Source: Clostridia bacterium (GTDB taxonomy: Bacteria; Bacillota; Clostridia; Christensenellales; Christensenellaceae). Taken from it: a DNA stretch of 64,000 nt. Positions 17,821-26,449 of this stretch are shown piece after piece. Positions within the stretch are counted from its first letter, which is position 1. Every line of letters starts with the position of its first letter. The notes below the pieces were generated by a model. That model was not told the DNA's origin. It did no database searches and was given only the letters and a program-made list of their open reading frames with translations. The translations under genes and the position numbers were made by a program. Location of the stretch: positions 22,059-86,058 of the forward strand of contig JAFRTU010000016.1 of assembly GCA_017439085.1 (NCBI GenBank). The letters are read 5' to 3'.

Positions 17821-18909
17821 TTATTTTCCCGACCTCGATAGCAGCATCAGTACGATGCTGTTCTGTATGTCCATGCCCCTGTCGGTTAGTATGAGCCTGT
17901 CTCCTTTCAAGAAGGCAAGGCCTTCTCTCGTCATCCTTTCCACCACGGGATCATCTTCTCTGAGGGATGCCTTACTGAGCGAGAGCCCCTTTGCCGTTCT
18001 CGTAGACAGCATCACGTATTCCTCCAGCTGGTCCACGTCTTCCCTTGAGATTACGGCATTCCCGTCCTTTTCCATCATGGACAGATATGAAGGGATCGTC
18101 ACTGCATTTCCGTGTCTCACTCCCCTGTAGCATGAGTGTGCGCTCACTCCTATGCCCACGTAGTCATCCATCTCCCAGTATTTCATATTGTGGCGGCATT
18201 CGTATCCCGGAAGAGAAAAGTTGGAGATCTCGTACCGCAGGAATCCCTTTTCCTTGAGAACGGATCCTATCACGGAGAACATCTCCCTGTCGGTATCCTC
18301 GTCGGGCTGCTCCGCTCCGTAGAGAGGTGTTCCCTCCTCCAGCCTCAGCGCATAGGCCGAAACGTGTGTAACGGGCAAGGATGAGATGAACTCAGCTGCC
18401 TTCCTACAGTTCTCAACGGTCTGAGTCGGGAGCGAATACATGAGGTCTCCTGATATGTTCGTGATGCCGTATCTCACGCAGTTATATACAGCCCTTTCGA
18501 AGTCGGCGGCATCGTGTATCCTTCCTAGGATACGGAGCAGCTTCGTATCCGTCTCCTGTAGCCCCATGCTTATCCTGTTGATGCCAGCATCCCTGAACTC
18601 GCATATCTTTTCCTCTGTAAGGGAGTTAGGATTGGCCTCGCTCGTGATCTCGGCATCTTCAGCCAGTTCCACCCTCTCCCTTATGCCCTTCATGAGCCTT
18701 GTCATGTCCCCGGGCCTCAGGACCGACGGGGTCCCTCCGCCGAAGTACACCGTATCAACTAAAAGATGCCCGTATGAAGACAGTTCCTTCATACAGGCAT
18801 CTATATATGCGTCTATGGTATCTGTTTTCCCGGTAAAGGACGCAAAGTCACAGTATGTGCATTTGCTCTCGCAGTACGGGATATGGATATATAAGCCGAC
18901 ACTTTCCAT
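17821..18909 (-). CDS. hemW: HemW-type radical SAM protein
   Basis: A 362-residue radical SAM protein with the CxxxCxxC cluster motif at Cys13, Cys17 and Cys20 (PYCESKCTYCDF), then GGGTPSVLRP and EANPNSLTEEKI. HemW proteins insert heme into acceptors; they were once annotated as oxygen-independent coproporphyrinogen oxidase, and the longer N-terminus of HemN is absent here. It starts one base after the lepA stop, so the two are co-translated. The classical lepA-hemW-hrcA order is broken here by tkt and the toxin pair. Confidence 0.93.
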   Translation of the reverse strand: MESVGLYIHIPYCESKCTYCDFASFTGKTDTIDAYIDACMKELSSYGHLLVDTVYFGGGTPSVLRPGDMTRLMKGIRERVELAEDAEITSEANPNSLTEEKICEFRDAGINRISMGLQETDTKLLRILGRIHDAADFERAVYNCVRYGITNISGDLMYSLPTQTVENCRKAAEFISSLPVTHVSAYALRLEEGTPLYGAEQPDEDTDREMFSVIGSVLKEKGFLRYEISNFSLPGYECRHNMKYWEMDDYVGIGVSAHSCYRGVRHGNAVTIPSYLSMMEKDGNAVISREDVDQLEEYVMLSTRTAKGLSLSKASLREDDPVVERMTREGLAFLKGDRLILTDRGMDIQNSIVLMLLSRSGK

Positions 18910-18910
18910 G

Positions 18911-20698
18911 TCAGTCTATCTTGAGGATGCTCATGAATGCCTCCGACGGAACCTCTACGGTACCGATCTGGCGCATCCTCTTCTTTCCTTCCTTCTGTTT
19001 CTCGAGAAGCTTCTTCTTTCTCGTGATATCTCCGCCGTAGCACTTTGCAAGCACGTCCTTGCGGAGGGCCTTTACGGTCTCCCTTGCTATTATCTTGCCT
19101 CCTATGGCAGCCTGGATCGGGACCTCGAACATCTGGCGGGGTATCACGTCCTTCAGTTTCTCGGCCATGGTCCTGCCCCTCTGATATGCCCTGTCCTTAT
19201 GGACTATTATCGAAAGTGCGTCGCACATGTCTCCGTTAAGGAGCATGTCCAGTTTTACCAGCTCGCTCTTCATGTATCCCGATATCTCATAGTCCATCGA
19301 GGCATACCCTCTGGAACGTGACTTGAGCGTATCGAAGAAGTCGAATATTATCTCGTTCAAAGGCACATCGTAGTGGAGCATCACCCTGCTCCCTTCGATG
19401 TATTCCATGGTCTTGAATATGCCCCTCTTGTCCTGGCAGAGGTCCATTATCGCTCCAACGTATTCGTTCGGGGTTATTATGCTCACGTCTGCCACCGGCT
19501 CCTCCATAGATTCTATGACCGAGGGATCCGGAAGACTGGACGGGTTCTCCACCACTATCTGCTCCCCGTTCGTGAGGTTCACCCTGTAGGAGACGGAAGG
19601 AGCGGTAGTCACTATATCAAGGTCGAATTCCCTCTCCAGTCTCTGCTGGATTATGTCCATGTGCAGAAGACCAAGGAAACCGCATCTGTATCCGAATCCG
19701 AGAGCTACGGATGTCTCCGGCTCATATGAGATGGATGCATCGTTCAGCTGTAGCTTCTCGAGGGCATCCTTGAGAGCCTCATAGTCGCTTCCGTCTGCAG
19801 GATATATTCCGCAGAAGACAACCGGAAGTGCTCTCTTGTATCCGGGGAGAGGTTCATCGACGGGATCCTCCGCAAGGGTTATGGTATCTCCGACTCTCGT
19901 GTCAGCCACTGTCTTTATGCTTCCCGTGAGATATCCGACGTCTCCTGCCTCAAGATGGTCCACAGGCGTGAGGGCAGGTGTGAATATGCCCGTCTCCACG
20001 ACCTGGTATTCCTTTCCCGTTGCCATGAAAAGGACCGTATCCCCGGGCTTCACGGTTCCGTCCATGATCCTTATGAAGCTTATTGCTCCCTTGTAGTTGT
20101 CATAATATGAATCGAATATGAGTGCCTTGAGTTTCCCTTTCGGATCTCCCTTAGGAGGAGGCAGTACTTCCGCGATCTTATCGAGCACATCCTCTATACC
20201 TATGCCCTCCTTGGCACTTATCCTCGGAGCTATGCTGCAGTCGAGCCCTATCACGTCCTCGATCTCCTTGGCCACTTCATCGGGCCTTGCAGAAGCAAGG
20301 TCTATCTTGTTTATGACGGGAAGTATCTCAAGGTCATGATCGAGAGCCAGATACACATTTGCGAGCGTCTGTGCCTCGACACCCTGAGTCGCGTCCACCA
20401 CAAGTATGGCCCCCTCGCATGCTGCGAGTGACCTTGATACCTCGTAGGTGAAGTCCACGTGTCCGGGAGTATCGATGAGGTTATATGTATAGGTCTCACC
20501 ATCCTTTTTGTGGCGCATGGTCACGGCCTGGGCCTTTATGGTGATGCCCCTTTCCCTCTCGAGCTCCATCTTGTCAAGTATCCTGTCCTCCATGTCCCTT
20601 AAAGCTACCGTTTCGGTCTTCTCTATGAGTCTGTCAGCCAGTGTGGACTTGCCGTGATCGATATGGGCGATTATGCAAAAGTTCCTTACGTTCTTCAT
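18911..20698 (-). CDS. lepA: Elongation factor 4 (LepA)
   Basis: Ribosome-associated GTPase that can back-translocate or help biogenesis of ribosomes. The 595 residues begin with the G1 motif [15 protein letters not shown] (9-23), then [20 protein letters not shown] and NKIDLASA; the EF-G-like domains follow, and the C-terminal LepA domain ends with [25 protein letters not shown] split across the usual lysine-rich tail. It follows the SEC-C gene by 12 bp and leads into hemW. Confidence 0.98.
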   Translation of the reverse strand: MKNVRNFCIIAHIDHGKSTLADRLIEKTETVALRDMEDRILDKMELERERGITIKAQAVTMRHKKDGETYTYNLIDTPGHVDFTYEVSRSLAACEGAILVVDATQGVEAQTLANVYLALDHDLEILPVINKIDLASARPDEVAKEIEDVIGLDCSIAPRISAKEGIGIEDVLDKIAEVLPPPKGDPKGKLKALIFDSYYDNYKGAISFIRIMDGTVKPGDTVLFMATGKEYQVVETGIFTPALTPVDHLEAGDVGYLTGSIKTVADTRVGDTITLAEDPVDEPLPGYKRALPVVFCGIYPADGSDYEALKDALEKLQLNDASISYEPETSVALGFGYRCGFLGLLHMDIIQQRLEREFDLDIVTTAPSVSYRVNLTNGEQIVVENPSSLPDPSVIESMEEPVADVSIITPNEYVGAIMDLCQDKRGIFKTMEYIEGSRVMLHYDVPLNEIIFDFFDTLKSRSRGYASMDYEISGYMKSELVKLDMLLNGDMCDALSIIVHKDRAYQRGRTMAEKLKDVIPRQMFEVPIQAAIGGKIIARETVKALRKDVLAKCYGGDITRKKKLLEKQKEGKKRMRQIGTVEVPSEAFMSILKID

Positions 20699-20710
20699 CT
20701 TGAAAAGCCG

Positions 20711-21214
20711 TCAGGCATTCTTGCCGTGACAGTTCTTGTATTTCTTGCCGCTGCCGCAGGGGCACGGATCGTTCCTTCCTATCTTAACCTCATTTATGAC
20801 CTGTCTGGATCTTCTCCACTCCTTAGTGATCTCCTTTCTCTTGTCCTCGGAAAGGACCTTGTCCCACTCGGGAAGAGTGTAGAGCCACTTGGCCTTTGCT
20901 TCCAGCATGTTGTAGTAGAGCTTCTCAGGATCTATGTCCAGTGTGACTTCCGTTGTCTCCTCGAGGGCCTCAACGTCATACTCTTTTCTGAGGCTGGTGT
21001 TTATGCCGTCCATGAATCCGCAGAACACCGCAGGCTCCATGTCGAATTCCTTTGCCAGTTCCTCCATAGTCCCGCTGTAGGTCCTTCCCATATCGGAAAG
21101 TATCTTCTGATAGTTCTTCTTCTCTGCAGTGAAATACTCGCTCCAGTACTGTGCGCTCTGCTGTTCGGTCGTCTGCATCTCAGCCATCCTGCGCCAGACA
21201 TCGTATAGTTTCAT
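20711..21214 (-). CDS. SEC-C zinc-motif protein
   Basis: A 167-residue protein whose last 25 residues are a SEC-C zinc motif, [19 protein letters not shown], like the tail of SecA. The rest is largely helical and charged, without a known catalytic motif. Such proteins may use the zinc knuckle to contact ribosomes or SecB-like partners; the role here is unknown. ATG 21214 is chosen because GGAG lies six bases upstream; an earlier in-frame Met has no such site. It precedes lepA and probably leads that operon. Confidence 0.75.
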   Translation of the reverse strand: MKLYDVWRRMAEMQTTEQQSAQYWSEYFTAEKKNYQKILSDMGRTYSGTMEELAKEFDMEPAVFCGFMDGINTSLRKEYDVEALEETTEVTLDIDPEKLYYNMLEAKAKWLYTLPEWDKVLSEDKRKEITKEWRRSRQVINEVKIGRNDPCPCGSGKKYKNCHGKNA

Positions 21215-21283
21215 ATATATCTCCGTTTCGGGCACCTGCCCAATAATATCTTTAAGGTACGGGATCTCAAGTCCGCAATACCG

Positions 21284-21313
21284 ATTATATCATTTTTCTG
21301 TTTCTCTTTTGAA
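21284..21313 (-). promoter_or_regulatory. Promoter ahead of the SEC-C-lepA-hemW genes
   Basis: Minus strand TTCAAA (-35, 21308-21313), 18 bp, TATAAT (-10, 21284-21289), with TG one base before the -10 (extended -10). Confidence 0.65.
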
Positions 21314-21317
21314 GAAT

Positions 21318-22085
21318 TCAGAAGAGACCTCTTACGGATATCTCTCCTGAGCTCAGTTCCAGTTCCTTCCCGTCTGCATCTACAAGAAGGTGTCCCTCGT
21401 CAGTAATGCAGGTGACGGTACCGTATCTCTTTATGCCGTTCTCCTCAAAGGATATCTTCTTCCCGGTGAGGACGGATCTTTTCCTGTATTCATCCATGGC
21501 AGTTCTTTTTGCTTCATCCGTTCCGTTCAGCAGGTCCGTCACCTCAAGGGCGATATCGGAAATGACAGTGTTCCTTGAAATATGGGAAAGATCGATATAC
21601 CCGGCCTCAGGGAGATCCTCGGGAAACACCTGGGGTCTCACATTAGCTCCTATCCCTATGATCAGGCTTTCTACGGTTCCTCCGGAAAAATCACTTATGG
21701 CTTCAACGAGAATACCGGCTATCTTCTTCCCCCTGAGATACAGGTCATTCACCCATTTTATGCCTGTCTTCTCTTCGGTATGCTTTTCAAGGGCCCTTGA
21801 GACAGCTACGGCAGTGAGGGATGTCACCATGAGCGAATCGTTTACCCTGAGCTCTTCCGGGAACAGCACGAGAGTCATGTATATCCCCTTGCCTGAAGGA
21901 GAATGGAAGCTCCTTCCCCTCCTGCCCCTGCCTCCTGACTGGCTGTCGGAAACGATGAGCTTGTCATGGCGAAGTCCCTTCACTATCTGTCTTCTGGCCT
22001 CAGAATTCGTAGAATCGATGTCAGTGAAGACTTCAGTGTCCATGCCAGAAAGTGCCGCTATCTCTAAGGAGTTGAGATCGCTCAT
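21318..22085 (-). CDS. birA: Biotin--[acetyl-CoA-carboxylase] ligase
   Basis: Activates biotin to biotinyl-AMP and attaches it to carboxylase carrier domains. The 255-residue protein has the ligase signature SGGRGRRGRSFHSP (50-63), the KWVNDLYLRGKKIAGILVEA segment (catalytic Lys in KWVND) and a small C-terminal barrel. There is no N-terminal winged helix, so it is a class I ligase that cannot act as the biotin repressor. Its ATG overlaps the end of the phosphodiesterase gene by four bases. Confidence 0.94.
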   Translation of the reverse strand: MSDLNSLEIAALSGMDTEVFTDIDSTNSEARRQIVKGLRHDKLIVSDSQSGGRGRRGRSFHSPSGKGIYMTLVLFPEELRVNDSLMVTSLTAVAVSRALEKHTEEKTGIKWVNDLYLRGKKIAGILVEAISDFSGGTVESLIIGIGANVRPQVFPEDLPEAGYIDLSHISRNTVISDIALEVTDLLNGTDEAKRTAMDEYRKRSVLTGKKISFEENGIKRYGTVTCITDEGHLLVDADGKELELSSGEISVRGLF

Positions 22086-22588
22086 AGTACCTTCTCCAGT
22101 TCAGAATAGTAATTTACCCATGTGAAGATGCCGTTCTCCCTGAATTCCACCGTTCCGAAAGTCGGTTCTCCCTGATGCTGAGCTCCGAGGCTTCCGGGAT
22201 TAAAGAGTATGCATCCCCTGTTTGAATAGTCTGTCCTGGGCACATGTGTATGTCCGTACAGCAGAAGATCAAGTCTCCTCTCGTCCGCAAATAGGCCGAG
22301 CTTCAGAAGGGAATACTTCACTCCCTCCCTGTGGCCATGGGTCATACCAATTGAATATCCGCAGATATCCGCCTGTATATACGGACTTGTATCCATATTC
22401 AGTACGTCACAGTTTCCCCTGACAGAATAGAAACGGATATTTCTCTCCTCCAGAACGGGTCTTATGTGATCAAGGTCCCTCACGAGGTCTCCGAGATGGA
22501 TCAGTATGTCATCATCCCTCATTCTCTTTGCTATTCCTTCAAGGAGGTCTTTTCTCCCGTGGGTGTCGGAAGTTACGATGAGGCGCAT
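22082..22588 (-). CDS. YfcE/MJ0936-type metallophosphoesterase
   Basis: A 168-residue calcineurin-like phosphoesterase. Metal ligands appear in the usual order: SDTHG (7-11), HLGDL, RGNCD, THGH and YGHTHVP, followed by NPGSLG. Members cleave phosphodiesters in vitro; the physiological substrate is not known. The gene overlaps both neighbours (one base with the XTP pyrophosphatase, four with birA), in the rph-rdgB-yfcE order common in Bacillota. Confidence 0.9.
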   Translation of the reverse strand: MRLIVTSDTHGRKDLLEGIAKRMRDDDILIHLGDLVRDLDHIRPVLEERNIRFYSVRGNCDVLNMDTSPYIQADICGYSIGMTHGHREGVKYSLLKLGLFADERRLDLLLYGHTHVPRTDYSNRGCILFNPGSLGAQHQGEPTFGTVEFRENGIFTWVNYYSELEKVL

Positions 22589-23175
22589 CAGTTTTCCTCT
22601 ACGAATCTCTTGAAAGCCGCAAGGGCATTTGCTCTGTGGCTGATCCTGTTCTTTATATCCGGGTCCATCTCACCGAAGGTGATGCCGTAATCATCGAGGA
22701 AGAAATACGGATCATATCCGAATCCGTTCTTGCCTCTCGCTTCAAGGATTATCCTGCCGTCGCAGGTGCCCTCGCATGAGAAGATCTCTTCACCGTTCCT
22801 TGCGAGTACGAGAGCGCAGACGTAGTGAGCCTTCCTTTCCTCCTCCGGAATGCAGGAGCACTCCTCCACCAGCTTTCTGTTATTGTCCTCATCCGTGCCG
22901 CTCATGGAATACCTTGCGGAATAGACTCCCGGTCTCCCGTCGAGCCCGTCCACGCAGAGACCGGAGTCATCCGCGAGCACATCAGCATCCGTAAGCCTGC
23001 TCACTGTCAGTGCCTTTATTGCCGCATTTCCTAGGAACGTGTCGGCATCCTCCACTATGTCGGCCTTTATCCCGGCCTCCTTCATGGTCATGATGCTGTC
23101 ATACTCCCCGTTAAGGAGAGCCTCTATCTCTCTTACCTTGCCGGGATTCCCTGTAGCTATAATGAGCTTCTTCAT
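22588..23175 (-). CDS. rdgB: XTP/dITP diphosphatase (RdgB/HAM1)
   Basis: Removes non-canonical purine triphosphates (XTP, dITP) from the pool, releasing pyrophosphate. The 195 residues have the substrate loop IATGNPGKVREIEALL (6-21), ADDSGLCVDGLDGRPGVYSARY near 68-89, the GKNGFGYDPYFF loop and the ISHRANALAAF end. All are signatures of the Ham1 family. It overlaps rph by four bases and shares its transcript. Confidence 0.96.
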   Translation of the reverse strand: MKKLIIATGNPGKVREIEALLNGEYDSIMTMKEAGIKADIVEDADTFLGNAAIKALTVSRLTDADVLADDSGLCVDGLDGRPGVYSARYSMSGTDEDNNRKLVEECSCIPEEERKAHYVCALVLARNGEEIFSCEGTCDGRIILEARGKNGFGYDPYFFLDDYGITFGEMDPDIKNRISHRANALAAFKRFVEEN

Positions 23176-23894
23176 TCCTCTCCCTCCAGTATCTCATTCT
23201 GTATCTTGAGGAGCTCCCCCACGCCCTTTCTTGCAAGGGCAAGGAGCTTCGTGAATTCTTCATCAGTAACGGATCTCTTTTCTCCGGAGATCTGTATCTC
23301 GCTTATGGTACCCTCATCGGTCCCCACATAGTTCATGTCCGCAACGGCATTCGAATCCTCCGAGTAATCGAGGTCCAGAAGGGCCTCATCCTCCACTATG
23401 CCGCAGGATATGGCTGCGAGCTGATGCTTCACGGGATATTTCTTTATCTTTCCTTCCTTCAGAAGTCTCTTGAACAGGAGCGCCATCGCCACGAAACCCG
23501 CGGTTATTGAAGCTGTCCTCGTACCGCCGTCGGCCTGTATGACATCGCAGTCTATCGTAACGAGTATCCCAGGAAATGCCTGGAAATCCAGCACCGATCT
23601 CAAAGACCTTCCTATGAGTCTCTGTATCTCTATGCTCCTCGAATCGTACTTGTTCCTCTCTCTCTGCTTCCTGGAGACAGTAGAGCCCGGCAGCATGGCA
23701 TACTCTGCCGTCAGCCATCCCCTGTTCTGTCCGGTGAGGAAGGGAGGTATGGTATCGCTGACATTGGCCGTTACGAGCACCCTCGTGTTGCCGCAGGAAA
23801 TGAGGCAAGAGCTCATGGAATTAGGCATGAAATCCTTTACTATGCTCACGCTTCTCTTCTCGTCATTATTTCTGTTCTCAGATCTCATTTTCAT
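23172..23894 (-). CDS. rph: Ribonuclease PH
   Basis: Phosphorolytic 3'-5' exoribonuclease that trims tRNA 3' ends. Segments seen are GNTRVLVTANVSDTIPPF, RGWLTAEYAMLPGST, the RSLRSVLDFQAFPG segment and IDCDVIQADGGTRTASITA, the phosphate and metal binding core. Length is 240 residues (238 from the second Met); both starts are close to a weak GGACGG site and cannot be separated. First gene of rph-rdgB-phosphoesterase-birA. A TATAAT lies upstream near 23925, next to the terminator of the preceding gene. Confidence 0.96.
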   Translation of the reverse strand: MKMRSENRNNDEKRSVSIVKDFMPNSMSSCLISCGNTRVLVTANVSDTIPPFLTGQNRGWLTAEYAMLPGSTVSRKQRERNKYDSRSIEIQRLIGRSLRSVLDFQAFPGILVTIDCDVIQADGGTRTASITAGFVAMALLFKRLLKEGKIKKYPVKHQLAAISCGIVEDEALLDLDYSEDSNAVADMNYVGTDEGTISEIQISGEKRSVTDEEFTKLLALARKGVGELLKIQNEILEGEE

Positions 23895-23931
23895 AACACC
23901 GTCCTGGTTTTTATCAATTAATTATATAATA

Positions 23932-23962
23932 AGACCCTGCACAAATGAAGAATGCAGGGTCT
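23932..23962 (-). terminator. Hairpin terminator after the zinc-ribbon membrane protein gene
   Basis: Minus-strand AGACCCTGCA/TGCAGGGTCT stem (10 bp, eleven-base loop) followed by TATTATAT. The T tract is interrupted, so termination may be partial, letting transcription pass into rph. Confidence 0.7.
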
Positions 23963-23984
23963 CATAATGATTACATGTTTTCAC

Positions 23985-24704
23985 TCAGATAAAGAACTTC
24001 CTCCTGAGCTTTTCCTTTATATTCGTATTGAAATTGATCCACAGCAGGACTCCTCCGAGCAGCACGAATATGCTGAGAGGATAAAGAGACCATGTAAGAC
24101 CTTGTCCCGGCATGAATGCCGAAATGATCAGTATCTCAGTGATAAGGCTCAGTACGCCTGTGAGTATCAGTATGACCGCGCTCAGGAGAAGCTTCGGGAA
24201 CCCCAGAAGTTTCCTCATTGCCACACATGCATAGAATGCTGCCATAACGATCAGCACCAGGGGCAGTGCGAACGGTAAGAACCACTTTCCTCCTGTCTTG
24301 TTGCAGATATACTGCAGGAACATGGTCAGAGATATGAACACCACCAGCATTCCGAGGCACAGATACAGCAGCTTGTCCTTCAATTTGCTGAACAGCACGA
24401 AGCAGACGAACGGGACATACAGAAGACACAGTGAAGCGAGCACGTAACCGGACCATGTGACCTTTCCCGTTATGGACAGATCGCAGATCAGGGTTATCGC
24501 AGCAGGAATGAGGAACAGAAGGGTTATGAGAATGGAGATGCTCTTCCTGCTCACGTTGTCCTCGGTGATGGGAACATATTTCGGATATATCTCCGTAACA
24601 GACTCATCCTCTTCCTCAAGAGGATCCCTTATCTCGATATTGCAGATGGGACAGAATTTCTGTCCCTTCTCCAGTTTGCTTCCGCAATGTACACAGTATG
24701 CCAT
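23985..24704 (-). CDS. Zinc-ribbon membrane protein (DUF6320-like)
   Basis: A 239-residue protein with an N-terminal zinc ribbon (CVHCGSKLEKGQKFCPIC, residues 4-21), an acidic linker and six to seven hydrophobic helices, the first starting near residue 54. It resembles the DUF6320 proteins found next to alcohol-acetyltransferase-like genes in Clostridia, and such a gene is two positions upstream here. Function is unknown. The start is ATG with GGAG seven bases upstream. A perfect GGCCGT/ACGGCC hairpin lies in the gap before it. Confidence 0.7.
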   Translation of the reverse strand: MAYCVHCGSKLEKGQKFCPICNIEIRDPLEEEDESVTEIYPKYVPITEDNVSRKSISILITLLFLIPAAITLICDLSITGKVTWSGYVLASLCLLYVPFVCFVLFSKLKDKLLYLCLGMLVVFISLTMFLQYICNKTGGKWFLPFALPLVLIVMAAFYACVAMRKLLGFPKLLLSAVILILTGVLSLITEILIISAFMPGQGLTWSLYPLSIFVLLGGVLLWINFNTNIKEKLRRKFFI

Positions 24705-24786
24705 AAATCATCAGCTCCGTTTATATGTGTCATATGGCCGTTATCACGGCCTTATACTCTGTTATCTCTGAACCCGTGCAGTGCCT

Positions 24787-25126
24787 TCAGTTCTCACAGA
24801 TCCTCTGAAGCTCATCCCTTCCCTTACGGATCATCTCCACCAGTTCAGTGTAGTCAGTATCCGTTCTCTTCCTCAGCAGTTCCACGATCCCGTACACCGG
24901 AGCGAATATGGGGGGTAAGCGACAGGTTTCCTGTGCTTCCCTTAAGTGCGTGGGCTGCACTGAAAACTCCTTCCAGGTTTCCCTTTTCTATCGAATCATA
25001 CAGTTTCTGAAAGTTCGGATCTCCAGGTATCAGTTTTACCATGCGAGGATAAAAGCTCTCGTTCCCCATGCATATATGGAGTCCTGCTTTAGTATCTGCT
25101 CCGAAATTCCTAAGATCATCAACCGT
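24787..25126 (-). pseudogene. HPt (histidine phosphotransfer) domain gene, frameshifted
   Basis: The frame encodes an HPt-like helical domain: VDDLRNFGADTKAGLHICMG, NESFYPRMVKLIPGDPNFQK, then AAHALKGSTGNLSLTP with the phospho-accepting His. At a run of six G (24910-24915, plus strand) the frame shifts. Removing one base restores IFAPVYGIVELLRKRTDTDY and a natural end at 24787. The family start also seems lost: ACG stands at 25126-25124 after an AAAGGAAG site where ATG is expected, and the first in-frame ATG is at 25069, inside the domain. It lies between the acetyltransferase-like and zinc-ribbon genes. Sequencing error in the G run is possible but would not explain the start. Confidence 0.65.
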
Positions 25127-25162
25127 CCTTTTTTCTTCCTTTACGCTTTTCCTGCAGCTTGA

Positions 25163-26437
25163 TTATTCTACTCTAGTACCTTCAAGTGTATATGCTATGC
25201 CCTGAGCCTTCAGGGCTTTTATGAATTCATATTCCAGTTTTGCTTCCTTTATGTTCCTTGTGAGGTTTATCCTCAGCTTGTTCCCGAATGACACGACTCC
25301 GCAGTTGTTGTGCTGTGTGACCTGGGCTCCGAGGACGAAATCGAACCTCTCTATATAGGGCTCCATCTCGGAAGGCACCTTTACGTTTCCGAGATTCGAG
25401 CAGGTGAATGTCGCCTTAGTCTCCCCCACAAGTGAATAGACCAGTTTCATTATCATGTTCTTTATCGCAAGAGGCATTATCCTCACTATGAGATACTTCT
25501 CGCTCTTGACGTTGGCGGCTATCCTAGCCCTCATGTTTTTCGGAGTCACATCCAGCTTCATCTGGTAATGTACGCTCTGAAGGACCTCATCAAAGGTGTA
25601 CTCCCCGAGTTTGGGATCGACTCCCGGAGTCACGAAGAGCACGAAGTTCCTGAGCGTACTGCTCAAAAAGAGCTTCCTCAGGTTGACCGGTACCAGTATC
25701 TTCACGAATCTCTTCCCGTTTCCCTCCCTCTTCTGTATCTCAAGGGTCGACATTATGAACAGAGCTGTAAGATACTCAGTGATGGTGACCCCCTTCTCCC
25801 TGGTCCTTTTGAGCAGGTCGTTCACGTCAAGGGTCACGCACGTGAGGTCCAGATATCCCGATTCATTTATCTGTCCCTTTATATGATATGAGGAGGGCTC
25901 TTTCCTGCTCATCCTCACGTCTCCGCTGTATTTTAGGAAGCTGTCTTCAAGCTCCTCTTCAGGAGCCGCCACCTCGATATCCAGTACACCATCGGTATGG
26001 GGTATCTCGATTCCATACCTGAGTTCCAGATATCTCGAGACCACGGTCTTCAGGAACACGAGGCCTCCGTTGCCGTCGGTCAGGGAGTGATATATCTCGA
26101 GCGCTATCCGCCTCCTGTAATAGAGCACGCGGAATGCGCATTTCCTTATGTCCTTGAACCTGATGTCGGCAAGAGGTGCATAAGTATCCATCCTCGCTCT
26201 CGGGAGGCTTTCCGTCTCCTCAAGATAATACCAGAAGAATCCCTTCCTTAGCCTTGCGGAAATGGAGGGGAACCTAGGCACTGTCTCCGTGACCGCCTGA
26301 TTCAGCAGAAACGGATCTACCGGCTCCTTAAGCGTGGCGGAGACTCTGAACATGTTGTTCCAGTTTCTCCGTCTTGCAGCCGGATAGATCTTTGCCGCAT
26401 TATCCAGTTTCAGCCATTTGAGTTCTTTTTCTTCCAT
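25163..26437 (-). CDS. Alcohol-acetyltransferase-like protein
   Basis: A 424-residue CoA-dependent acyltransferase of the BAHD/condensation-like fold. It has the catalytic HxxxDG-type motif in EIYHSLTDGNGG (near residue 116) and a late TFTCSNLGNVKVP segment comparable to the structural DFGWG-type motif. Similar proteins are annotated as alcohol acetyltransferases. The acyl donor and acceptor are unknown; esterification of a lipid or alcohol is plausible. The gene follows an alpha/beta hydrolase by 12 bp and precedes the broken HPt gene; an esterase next to an ester-forming enzyme suggests a common ester metabolism. Start: ATG 26437. Confidence 0.7.
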   Translation of the reverse strand: MEEKELKWLKLDNAAKIYPAARRRNWNNMFRVSATLKEPVDPFLLNQAVTETVPRFPSISARLRKGFFWYYLEETESLPRARMDTYAPLADIRFKDIRKCAFRVLYYRRRIALEIYHSLTDGNGGLVFLKTVVSRYLELRYGIEIPHTDGVLDIEVAAPEEELEDSFLKYSGDVRMSRKEPSSYHIKGQINESGYLDLTCVTLDVNDLLKRTREKGVTITEYLTALFIMSTLEIQKREGNGKRFVKILVPVNLRKLFLSSTLRNFVLFVTPGVDPKLGEYTFDEVLQSVHYQMKLDVTPKNMRARIAANVKSEKYLIVRIMPLAIKNMIMKLVYSLVGETKATFTCSNLGNVKVPSEMEPYIERFDFVLGAQVTQHNNCGVVSFGNKLRINLTRNIKEAKLEYEFIKALKAQGIAYTLEGTRVE

Positions 26438-26449
26438 CAGATATATCTT

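Noticed and set aside
17821..18909. Annotation as oxygen-independent coproporphyrinogen III oxidase (HemN)
   Set aside because: The protein starts directly at the radical SAM cluster, is short (362 residues) and sits beside lepA, as HemW does.
23895..23935. Strong promoter for rph in the terminator region
   Set aside because: A TATAAT is present, but the only -35 at suitable spacing (TTCATT) is poor; I mention it under rph without a separate entry.
24907..24915. CRISPR, insertion sequence or prophage signals around the decayed genes
   Set aside because: No repeats with spacers, transposase-like frames or terminal inverted repeats were seen here or elsewhere in the window.
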